Source: a virus. From it: a stretch of 20,398 nucleotides of DNA. The stretch lies in IMG/VR virus record IMGVR_UViG_3300037861_000063, positions 1 to 20,398 of that record, one strand, 5' to 3'. Position numbers and translations under genes: made by a program. Below the pieces are notes generated by a model that was given only the letters and a program-made list of their open reading frames with translations, did not search any database and had not been told where the DNA came from. How positions within the stretch are numbered: position 1 is the first letter of the stretch; every line of letters begins with the position of its first letter. Below, piece by piece: positions 1-5,525 of the stretch.

Positions 1-402
1 ACCTCGCAATTCAATATGAATAAAGAGATGTCTAGGGATATGTTTACCGATGTCAAAATGATGTTTGAAAACGGAATGAACGCAGAACTATCTATAGGTT
101 ACCAAGTTATGCAAAGAGACCAACGCAACAAGTCAATGATTACAGAATATAAATTATTTGAATATTCATTTTTAACTTCTCATGCTGCTAATGAATTAGC
201 CACTGTGCAGGGAATGAAAGGATTAAATAGTTTTTATGGAATCATGGAGATAGCACAAAAGGCATACAATTTAGACTATTCAGACACTCGTTTAAGAGAG
301 TTGGAAACAATATTAAAAGCACTATCTAAAGAGCCGATAGAAACTATCACTTTAAATGAACAGCCGCTTATTTTAGACACGTTAAAATCATTTAAATTTT
401 AA
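1..402 (+). CDS. HK97-family prohead protease, C-terminal part (5' end outside window)
   Basis: The frame is open to the first base, so the gene starts upstream; the ATG at 16 is internal. The visible 133 residues match the C-terminal half of the S78 (HK97 gp4-like) capsid maturation protease. A conserved LSIGY block lies about 30 residues in; its serine is the expected nucleophile. It is followed by the family's pattern of an E-rich strand (ITEYKLFEYSF) and a T/S-x-x-A-N stretch (SHAANELATV). The enzyme cleaves the scaffold-like N terminus of the capsid protein during prohead maturation. The next gene, 9 bp downstream, is that capsid protein, which supports the call. The catalytic histidine would be in the missing part. 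Confidence 0.82.
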   Translation, partial: TSQFNMNKEMSRDMFTDVKMMFENGMNAELSIGYQVMQRDQRNKSMITEYKLFEYSFLTSHAANELATVQGMKGLNSFYGIMEIAQKAYNLDYSDTRLRELETILKALSKEPIETITLNEQPLILDTLKSFKF

Positions 403-411
403 AACAAAACA

Positions 412-1575
412 ATGGAAGCATTAGAAATTAAAAACGCTTTAGAAGCGATTAAGTTGCAAGTAGAAACTAAATCTACTGAAAACGCAACAGAGGTTAAGGG
501 TATGATTGAAACCCTAGAGGGTAAGATGGTAAAAGGTGCAGACCTTGAAGACGTGAAAGCAGAGTTGAGAGTAGAATTAAAAGCTATTCAAGATTATGCA
601 GATTTATTAGATGTTAAATTAAACGAAAAAAAAGGAACAGAAGTGAAAGAAGCTAAAAGTTACGGTGAGGTAGTTGTAAAATCAATTAAAGAAAATGCTG
701 CTGCAATTGGAGAAGTAGGGAACAAGTCTACTAAATTGCAAATTGACATTAAGGCTGTTGGTAACATGACATTGGGCGCAAACCTAACAGGCGACCAAAA
801 TAGAGATTATTCTGATAACATTCAAATTGTTCCTTCTCAATTACTAAACTTTAGTGATTTAGTTTCTACAGTTGCTATCTCTGGTGGTACTTATACCTTC
901 CCAAAAGAGACAACAAGCGAAGGGTCTATCTCTACTGTTGCGGAAGGTTCTGATAAGTCACAAATTGACTATGACATCACAATGGTAGATGTATCTACTG
1001 ATTATTTGGCAGGTCGTGCTGTTTACTCTAAGAAAATGCGTAACAACTTACCGTTCCTTGAGTCATTCATCCCACGTGCGCTAAGACGTGATTATTTTAA
1101 AGCTGAAAACGCTAAATTTAGTGGAGAACTAGCTGCTGTAGCTACTGCATCTGTTTTAACAAGCGGTAATAGAATTGAGAGATTAATTCAAAACGTTGCA
1201 GTTTTAGAAGGAATTGACTATGCAGTTAATGGAATTGTCATTACCCCTGCTGATTATTGGGCTATTATGTTGATTGAGAAGTCTACAGGATCAGGATATG
1301 GCTTACCTGGTATTGTAACTATGGAAGGTGGTACACTTAGAGTTAATGGTATTCCTCTATTTAAAGCTACATGGTTAGCTGCAAACAAGTACTTTGTAGG
1401 AGATTGGAGCTATGTTCAAAAGGTTGTAACTGAAGGACTAACTCTAGAGTTTTCAACAGAAGATAAAGATAACTTTTCAAAGAACAACATCACAGCTAGA
1501 ATTGAGTCTCAAATTGCACTAGCAGTTGAAAGACCTAATGCTGTAATCTTTGGAGATTTCACAACTGTAGCATAG
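412..1575 (+). CDS. Major capsid protein, HK97 fold
   Basis: A 387-residue protein directly after the prohead protease. Residues 1 to about 80 are charged, heptad-like and rich in E, K and L: the delta (scaffolding) domain expected to be removed by the protease. The mature part begins somewhere around residues 100-120; the exact site cannot be read. It shows the usual order of an N-arm, an E-loop-like stretch (about 150-190) and P/A-domain segments such as LAGRAVYSKKMRNN and the C-terminal ARIESQIALAVERP block. Length is typical of this family with a delta domain. A strong terminator follows at 1594, so capsid expression can be separated from the genes downstream. Confidence 0.9.
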   Translation: MEALEIKNALEAIKLQVETKSTENATEVKGMIETLEGKMVKGADLEDVKAELRVELKAIQDYADLLDVKLNEKKGTEVKEAKSYGEVVVKSIKENAAAIGEVGNKSTKLQIDIKAVGNMTLGANLTGDQNRDYSDNIQIVPSQLLNFSDLVSTVAISGGTYTFPKETTSEGSISTVAEGSDKSQIDYDITMVDVSTDYLAGRAVYSKKMRNNLPFLESFIPRALRRDYFKAENAKFSGELAAVATASVLTSGNRIERLIQNVAVLEGIDYAVNGIVITPADYWAIMLIEKSTGSGYGLPGIVTMEGGTLRVNGIPLFKATWLAANKYFVGDWSYVQKVVTEGLTLEFSTEDKDNFSKNNITARIESQIALAVERPNAVIFGDFTTVA

Positions 1576-1593
1576 TATTATAGGTTTTATTTT

Positions 1594-1625
1594 AAACCCA
1601 CTAATTAATTTTAGTGGGTTTTTTT
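1594..1625 (+). terminator. Intrinsic terminator after the capsid gene
   Basis: Perfect 11-bp inverted repeat (AAACCCACTAA at 1594-1604, TTAGTGGGTTT at 1611-1621) with a 6-nt loop, running into a 7-T tract at 1619-1625. It starts 18 bp after the capsid stop codon. Confidence 0.9.
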
Positions 1626-1682
1626 ATAAATTTTAAGACATTTATATCGATTAGCAATAAGTTATAAAACATTAAAAAGATT

Positions 1683-1907
1683 TTATAACATTTTATATAA
1701 GTAATGGCTGTTATTGGATTTCACACCAACATTAAGTAAGACTCCCGAAGTTCTGTCCCCTACTTGAAAATTCAGCCAAACAGCCACATACTCATATACT
1801 TTGCCTTTATGCACAACATTTCGTTATCTTTTCCATAATTCAGGCAGTGCATAACAGCCGTTTAGAGCAATTGCCATTTGGGTTTCAGCAGAAAACAAGT
1901 CGTTCAT
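1683..1907 (-). pseudogene. Minus-strand ORF of 27 codons, or a 73-residue gene broken by an in-frame TAA
   Basis: On the minus strand an ATG at 1907 opens 27 codons (MNDLFSAETQMAIALNGC...) ending in TAA at 1824-1826. The same frame then stays open for another 46 codons (from RNVVHKGKVYEYVAVW) to a TAA at 1683-1685. The downstream part looks protein-like, with alternating hydrophobic residues, but an open run of this length is not proof. A good minus-strand promoter lies 70 bp upstream at 1978-2008. Local GC is about 40% by hand count against about 30% around it, hinting at a different origin. No family recognised. Alternatives: a real 27-aa peptide, a decayed moron, or non-coding DNA; inverted repeats in the same stretch favour the last. 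Confidence 0.3.
1706..1859. repeat. Inverted repeats within the GC-richer island between capsid and connector genes
   Basis: GGCTGTTAT at 1706-1714 is perfectly complementary to ATAACAGCC at 1851-1859, and TTATGCAC at 1807-1814 to GTGCATAA at 1847-1854. The two pairs share bases 1851-1854, so they would be alternative folds. The rest of the gap 1626-2079 holds only A/T-rich DNA, the minus-strand ORF and the promoters listed separately. Confidence 0.5.
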
Positions 1908-1977
1908 ATTTATTTTAGTTTTATAATTAATTTTTCGTTTCCGCAACTGCACTAAGTGGCGAAGACGTTACATTAAA

Positions 1978-2008
1978 CAAATATATAAATACTTATTTAA
2001 ATAAACAA
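1978..2008 (-). promoter_or_regulatory. Bacteroidetes-type promoter for the 1683-1907 unit
   Basis: Read on the minus strand: -33 TTG (plus-strand 2006-2008), 20-bp spacer, -7 TATATTTG (plus-strand 1978-1985), matching the TTG/TAnnTTTG consensus. The upstream half carries the 13-mer AAAGTATTGTTTA, which recurs exactly in the promoters at 3799-3828 (minus) and 14974-15003 (plus). A start near 1971 would leave a 5' leader of about 60 nt. Confidence 0.65.
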
Positions 2009-2055
2009 TACTTTATTTAATTTATTTACAAAAATAATTATAAAATATTTATTTG

Positions 2056-2063
2056 TATATTTG
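2056..2063 (+). promoter_or_regulatory. Possible -7 element (TATATTTG) for the head-completion operon
   Basis: TATATTTG lies 17 bp upstream of the ATG at 2080 and is divergent from the minus-strand promoter at 1978-2008. It follows the terminator at 1594, after which a new start is needed. No convincing -33 TTG is seen at the usual distance, so support is partial. Confidence 0.4.
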
Positions 2064-2079
2064 ATAAAAATATTATATT

Positions 2080-2256
2080 ATGAAAATAAAATTTTTATTA
2101 GAGTCAATGGGTCATGACATTTTGTATAAAGTTGGGGATATAGCTGACTTAGGAGATAAAAGAAATGAAAGTGCAGTAGAGCGTGGGAGAGCTGAATGGG
2201 TTGTAGAAGATTTTAAAGAAGTTAAAATACTTAAAAAAGTTAAAAAAGTTAAATAA
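2080..2256 (+). CDS. Small capsid-adjacent protein, 58 aa, unknown role
   Basis: MKIKFLLESMGHDILYKVGD... ends in a lysine-valine repeat (KKVKKVK). A short protein with a beta-strand-like start, then Y-K-x-G-D and an A-E-W-V-V motif, is common between the capsid and connector genes of HK97-like phages; the shape resembles the small DUF7210-type proteins, but the match is by eye only. It might be a capsid accessory or head-fibre base. Its stop TAA overlaps the next ATG (TAATG), so the two genes are probably translationally coupled. No function is claimed. Confidence 0.7.
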   Translation: MKIKFLLESMGHDILYKVGDIADLGDKRNESAVERGRAEWVVEDFKEVKILKKVKKVK

Positions 2257-2705
2257 TGAGTTATTTATCAATTATTACACTAGCAGAGGCAAAGAGGTAT
2301 CTAAGGATAGATGAAGATCAAAACGAAACAGACGACGAAATTATATCAATGATTGAGGGGTGTTTGTCATTTATTGAGAAACGTACTAATCATATACTAT
2401 ATCCACGAGATAGAACTTACTATGCTGATAGTATAGCAAATGTTTACGACTTTCCAATTAATACTGTACCTTCAACTTCTGTACAATTAATTTACAGTAC
2501 CTACTCCGCTATAACTACATTAGATAGAGTTGTTGTGTTAAATATCGGATACACTAACGTAGCTAATATTCCAGAGGAATTGAGACAAGCCGCTTTCCAA
2601 ATGCTAAAAGTGTTTTACTTTGAAGCGGAAAAGCAAGTTAATACAACTTTAATACCTGAATCAGTATTAATGATCTTAGATATAAATAAGAGATATATAT
2701 GTTAG
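2256..2705 (+). CDS. Head-tail connector protein (HK97 gp6-like)
   Basis: A 149-residue, mostly helical protein. It opens with the typical I-T-L-A-E-A-K-R-Y-L-R-I-D followed by an acidic segment (EDQNETDDEIISMI) and I-E-K-R-T, the signature start of phage gp6/connector proteins that form a ring under the portal. The later block NIPEELRQAAFQMLKVFYFEAE is the expected C-terminal helix pair. Position after the capsid genes and before a closure protein agrees. Start and stop both overlap neighbours (1 bp upstream, 7 bp downstream), which indicates one tightly coupled operon. Confidence 0.82.
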   Translation: MSYLSIITLAEAKRYLRIDEDQNETDDEIISMIEGCLSFIEKRTNHILYPRDRTYYADSIANVYDFPINTVPSTSVQLIYSTYSAITTLDRVVVLNIGYTNVANIPEELRQAAFQMLKVFYFEAEKQVNTTLIPESVLMILDINKRYIC

Positions 2706-3025
2706 CTAGAACTTACGATAAAAGAGTTGAGATATGGAATCTTACAGAAGTTAGCGATGACTTTGGAGGATTTATTGTTTCTGAATCTTTGTTAATTAAA
2801 AGATGGGCTAATATTGAAACTAAAAACGCTATAAGAACTACTGACAATGGAAAAATAGAAAACTTTTACACAACTATTTTTAAGTTTCGTGGAATTAACT
2901 CTTTTATGCTTAGTGAAAAATTAAATTACATAAAGTATAAAGGAAATAAATTTGTCATTGACCGAATAGAAAACATAAATTTAGTTGATATCGATATAAT
3001 TGTATATTGTACAGCACAAAATTAA
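2699..3025 (+). CDS. Head-tail closure (stopper) protein
   Basis: A 108-residue protein of the SPP1 gp16 / phage head-tail joining type. It begins ARTYDKRVEIWNLTEVSDDFGG, the usual 'R-x-x-I-x-...-D-x-x-G-G' opening, continues with a W-A-N-I-E strand, and ends with a strand-rich half containing K-Y-x-G-N-K-F-V-I-D-R-I-E-N. In related phages it plugs the connector and docks the tail. It overlaps the connector gene by 7 bp. Divergence is high and the assignment rests on pattern and position. Confidence 0.75.
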   Translation: MLARTYDKRVEIWNLTEVSDDFGGFIVSESLLIKRWANIETKNAIRTTDNGKIENFYTTIFKFRGINSFMLSEKLNYIKYKGNKFVIDRIENINLVDIDIIVYCTAQN

Positions 3026-3029
3026 TTTT

Positions 3030-3470
3030 ATGGCTTTTAAACCGCAAATAAGAGGATTAGATAAAACAATAGCTGAATTAAAAAAGTTTGGTGATAAAGC
3101 TAAAGATACTTTGTCTTTAGTTATGGAATCTACAGCATACGAGATGGTAGATAAAGCGGTTTCCTTAGTTGTTGTTGATACAGGTAAATTAAAGCAATCA
3201 ATAAGGGTCGTGACCGTTAATGATATGAACTATGTAGTAGAAGCAGGCGGAGGGGTTGCACCTTACGCACCCTATATTGAATTTGGAACTGGTGGCTTAG
3301 TTGAAGTTCCAAAAGAGTTTGACGAGCAGGCACGTAGGGCATTAGGTAAAGGAATTAAAGAGGTTAATTTACCCCCACGACCTTATATGTACCCTACATT
3401 GATTTACGGAAGAAAACAAATTGAAATAAACCTAAAAACAGAGATTGAACAATTAACAAAAAAAATATAA
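3030..3470 (+). CDS. HK97 gp10-like head-tail joining / tail protein
   Basis: ATG at 3030 (MAFKPQIRGLDK) was chosen because a TTG further upstream lies inside the previous gene and has no conserved sequence after it. The 146-residue protein has the gp10 layout: an N-terminal helix (IAELKKFGDKAKDTL), then VDTGKLKQSI, a V-E-A-G-G-G-V-x-P-Y-A-P-Y-I-E-F-G-T-G block and P-P-R-P-Y-M-Y-P near the C terminus. These D-T-G-x-L, Y-A-x-x-x-E-F-G-T and R-P-x-x-x-P motifs are diagnostic for the family, which acts at the neck or in tail completion. A bidirectional terminator follows 6 bp after the stop. Confidence 0.86.
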   Translation: MAFKPQIRGLDKTIAELKKFGDKAKDTLSLVMESTAYEMVDKAVSLVVVDTGKLKQSIRVVTVNDMNYVVEAGGGVAPYAPYIEFGTGGLVEVPKEFDEQARRALGKGIKEVNLPPRPYMYPTLIYGRKQIEINLKTEIEQLTKKI

Positions 3471-3475
3471 AAACA

Positions 3476-3503
3476 CCGATAGCTAATGTTATCGGGTTTT
3501 TTT
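3476..3503. terminator. Bidirectional terminator between converging genes
   Basis: CCGATAGC (3476-3483) pairs with GTTATCGG (3488-3495) around a TAAT loop with one G-U pair. T-tracts lie on the right for plus-strand transcripts (3497-3503) and on the left for minus-strand ones (A-run before 3474). It sits between the gp10-like gene (ends 3470) and the minus-strand gene (ends 3512) and can serve both. Confidence 0.85.
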
Positions 3504-3511
3504 GTACAATA

Positions 3512-3757
3512 CTAAATATATTCTACTAATGATTTTAAATAAGAAATTAAAACTTTTGCTTGTGCTTTATTAATATTAAAATAACATTCTTCACCATCAT
3601 CAGGGTCTAATTCATTTTTAGACAAAGGTATGTGTTTGCCTTCAATTGTTATACTAAAAGATATATAATCATTATTACCGTCAAAGTTAGGTTGTATTAT
3701 TAAACTATTTTCATCTTTAAAAAAGTTTCCTAAAGTCAATTTTGTATCCATTTCCAT
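3512..3757 (-). CDS. Unknown 81-aa protein, probable moron
   Basis: An acidic protein (MEMDTKLTLGNFF...) with a D-P-D-D-G-E-E-C stretch near residue 53 and a C-terminal amphipathic helix (AQAKVLISYLKSLVEYI). No signal peptide or membrane segment; no family recognised. It lies opposite to the surrounding head and tail genes. Its own TTG/TAnnTTTG promoter (3799-3828) and a shared terminator (3476-3503) make it a self-contained unit, the usual structure of a moron. Such genes often act on the host or on competing phages, but nothing in the sequence shows what this one does. A second in-frame ATG at 3751 is an alternative start. Confidence 0.75.
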   Translation of the reverse strand: MEMDTKLTLGNFFKDENSLIIQPNFDGNNDYISFSITIEGKHIPLSKNELDPDDGEECYFNINKAQAKVLISYLKSLVEYI

Positions 3758-3798
3758 TTTAATTAATTTTAATTGTTATTATTGTTTTTTATATTAAG

Positions 3799-3828
3799 CA
3801 AAAATATAAATACTTTTTAAATAAACAA
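3799..3828 (-). promoter_or_regulatory. Bacteroidetes-type promoter of the minus-strand moron
   Basis: On the minus strand: TTG (plus-strand 3826-3828), 19-bp spacer, TATTTTTG (plus-strand 3799-3806), fitting TTG/TAnnTTTG. It includes the 13-mer AAAGTATTGTTTA, identical to that in two other promoters of the window. The predicted start leaves about 35 nt of leader before the ATG at 3757. Confidence 0.7.
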
Positions 3829-3920
3829 TACTTTTATTATAAAATAAATTAAAATATTTTTGCATACAATAATTTATTATATTTACAAAGTCTTTTTCAT
3901 AATTATTTTTTAGTTGGTTT

Positions 3921-3951
3921 AAAACACGTTGCGTTTGTAACGTGTTTTTTT
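3921..3951 (+). terminator. Intrinsic terminator just ahead of the tail operon
   Basis: Perfect 10-bp stem (AAAACACGTT 3921-3930, AACGTGTTTT 3939-3948) with an 8-nt loop and a 7-T tract ending at 3951. It ends only 13 bp before the start codon at 3965, so it isolates the tail operon from upstream transcription. Confidence 0.88.
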
Positions 3952-3960
3952 GTATATTTG
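3929..3960 (+). promoter_or_regulatory. Candidate tail-operon promoter overlapping the terminator
   Basis: TTG at 3929-3931, a 21-bp spacer and TATATTTG at 3953-3960. The -33 element lies inside the terminator hairpin and the expected start falls at or next to the ATG at 3965, which would give a leaderless or nearly leaderless transcript. Without this promoter the tail genes would have no visible start after the terminator. Confidence 0.5.
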
Positions 3961-3964
3961 TGTT

Positions 3965-4390
3965 ATGGATAAAATCAACCCTAGTAAGTTTATTAGAAAA
4001 TCAATTTTTACAGCTATCAATGGAATGGTTGTAAATGGTTTAACGATTCCATGTTATGACACAAGGGTAAGACCTAGCGAAAACCCACATTTTTATATTT
4101 TAATGACGACTCAAAGTAAGCGTGTTTTAAAACAAAATAAGTGTGAGTATTTTTGGGAAGCAGACATTTTACTAGATATAGTGACAATATATAACGGTTC
4201 AGGAAATACAGGTAGCCGCTTGTTAGTTGATGACATAGAAAATCAAATAAGGTCATTAACACAAGATTTAGTTATTGAAGGGTTTACAACAATAATTCAA
4301 TCCGAAGATTTTCCTAACAACTTAGATAACATAAACGATAATCAAATAGTTTACAGAAATTTTATTAGATACACATTAACACTTAATTAA
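3965..4390 (+). CDS. Putative tail terminator / tail completion protein
   Basis: ATG at 3965 is chosen; an upstream TTG at 3950 would overlap the terminator and promoter. The 141-residue protein has a helix then a strand-rich centre (HFYILMTTQSKRVLKQN, EYFWEADILLDIVTIY), then VDDIENQIRSL and a C-terminal strand ending YTLTLN. Size, alpha/beta pattern and position between the gp10-like gene and the tail tube gene fit the ring-forming tail terminator (DUF3168/gpU-like role) that caps tube growth and joins the tail to the head. The sequence match itself is weak, so the call relies mainly on gene order. Confidence 0.6.
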   Translation: MDKINPSKFIRKSIFTAINGMVVNGLTIPCYDTRVRPSENPHFYILMTTQSKRVLKQNKCEYFWEADILLDIVTIYNGSGNTGSRLLVDDIENQIRSLTQDLVIEGFTTIIQSEDFPNNLDNINDNQIVYRNFIRYTLTLN

Positions 4391-4397
4391 GCAATCA

Positions 4398-4847
4398 ATG
4401 AGCAATTTTATCAAAGGAGAAGTATCAATTCTCTCAATTCACGATGGAACGTCCTACAAGCCTGTGGCGTGCCTAACTTCTAACGCAATAGCTACTGATT
4501 TATCAGTTATTGAAAGTACAACAAAATGTAACCCTGGAATTATGGTAAGACAGCCAGGTATGTTTAGTTATTCCGTAACCGCAGAAGGTCAATATATTGA
4601 CACTACTACTGTAGGTGGAGATGATGCTAAAAGATCGCATGATGCTTTGCTAGCTAAGCAATTAACAAAGACTTTGGTTAATTTTAAATTAGACACTAAT
4701 GTATCTAACACTGAATCAATTAAATATTTCGGTTCTGCGGTTATTTCTAGCCTTTCAGCTGATTTTGGAAGCGGTGATGATTTAGCTACGTTTTCTTTGA
4801 CATTAGATGGAAACGGATTGGTTTTACTAACAGATCCATTGGTATAA
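4398..4847 (+). CDS. Major tail tube protein
   Basis: A 149-residue strand-rich protein beginning MSNFIKGEVSILSIHDG, followed by a C-L-x-x-N turn, an I-E-S-T-T-K strand, YSVTAEGQYIDTTT and a C-terminal L-T-L-D-G-N-G-L. This is the layout of TP901-1-type major tail proteins that stack as hexamers to form the siphovirus tube. It lies just before the two overlapping-frame assembly chaperone genes, as expected. A clear paralogue is encoded at 9234-9743 (same FIKGE, ILSI, CL..N, TT[KR] and GGD landmarks). Confidence 0.85.
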   Translation: MSNFIKGEVSILSIHDGTSYKPVACLTSNAIATDLSVIESTTKCNPGIMVRQPGMFSYSVTAEGQYIDTTTVGGDDAKRSHDALLAKQLTKTLVNFKLDTNVSNTESIKYFGSAVISSLSADFGSGDDLATFSLTLDGNGLVLLTDPLV

Positions 4848-4848
4848 T

Positions 4849-5181
4849 ATGAAAACTAAAATAAATATTGAAGGACAAGATAGAGAGTTTGGGTTTGGTT
4901 TAGGGTTTTTAGGCGATATGTTGGAAGGTTTAGATTTAGGGTTTATTGAATTGTCAAATAAATTAGATAGCAATCCTTTTAAGTACATTCCACTAGCAAT
5001 GTTGTACTCTTACAATAGCGTTAATGAGCCTAAAATAGATAACGATACTTTATTACAATGGTTAGAAAATGATGGTGGTATGCACTCAAATGCTTTAAAA
5101 GAATTTAGAGAAGGTTATGTAAAATCGATGACTAAAAATGTACCTGTTTCTAATTCTAAAAAAAAAATAGTGAAGATTTAG
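4849..5181 (+). CDS. Tail assembly chaperone, short form (gpG-like)
   Basis: A 110-residue protein lying between the tail tube and tape measure genes, the invariant place of the tail assembly chaperone. It starts 1 bp after the tube gene stop. It is acidic, with glycine-rich GFGLGFLGDMLEGLDLGF, and ends in a lysine run (SKKKIVKI) coded by ten consecutive A residues at 5158-5167. Those As form a slippery site where a -1 shift joins this frame to the next one (5160-5525). In lambda and related phages the shifted product (gpGT) and the short form act together, binding the tape measure during tail assembly. Confidence 0.82.
   Translation: MKTKINIEGQDREFGFGLGFLGDMLEGLDLGFIELSNKLDSNPFKYIPLAMLYSYNSVNEPKIDNDTLLQWLENDGGMHSNALKEFREGYVKSMTKNVPVSNSKKKIVKI
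5158..5167 (+). other. Slippery A10 tract for -1 programmed frameshift
   Basis: Ten As (codons AAA AAA AAA A.. in the short-form frame) lie 12 bp upstream of the TAG at 5179-5181. The -1 frame has a TAA at 5157-5159, immediately before the run, and is then open to 5525. So the only stretch in which a ribosome can pass from one frame to the other is this run and the few codons up to the TAG. Confidence 0.8.
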
Positions 5182-5525
5182 CAATAAATTGGAATGAAGA
5201 TGTTATATCTTTTGCAATAGGCGAACTCCAAGTTCAGAACTTACAGTCAGTATATGATATGACGTGGGCTGAGTTTCAGATTCGCCTTTTTGCATATAAC
5301 CGAATTCAAAAAATGGAATGGCTTAAATTAAGGGAATTAGCATGGGCTTCATTAATTGGCTCGCATTATGACCCTAAAAAGTTGCCAAAAAGCAAAGATT
5401 CATTTATGCCTTTAGATTTTGATAAGTCAAAAAGTATAGGAGTGTCAGAAGAACAAAAGGCTGCATTTATAGCGGCAACAAAGCAATATTTAACAAACTC
5501 AAGCAATGCCAAAAATAGAAATTGA
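5160..5525 (+). CDS. Tail assembly chaperone, frameshift extension (gpT-like part)
   Basis: In the -1 frame relative to the short form the reading is open from 5160 and gives KKNSEDLAINWNEDVISF... followed by MTWAEFQIRLFAYNRIQKMEWLKLRELAW, typical of the second half of tail assembly chaperones. Translation of 4849-5525 with one -1 slip at the A10 tract gives about 225 residues. The ATG at 5259 is a possible independent start, but it would cut off about 33 residues of plausible protein, so the extension reading is preferred. The 3' end overlaps the tape measure gene by 20 bp. Confidence 0.8.
   Translation, partial: KKNSEDLAINWNEDVISFAIGELQVQNLQSVYDMTWAEFQIRLFAYNRIQKMEWLKLRELAWASLIGSHYDPKKLPKSKDSFMPLDFDKSKSIGVSEEQKAAFIAATKQYLTNSSNAKNRN

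Noticed and set aside
3860-3885. Plus-strand TTG...TATATTTA resembling a promoter in the moron-tail gap
   Set aside because: The spacer is only 15 bp and the last base of the -7 box is wrong; also the terminator at 3921 would stop any transcript.
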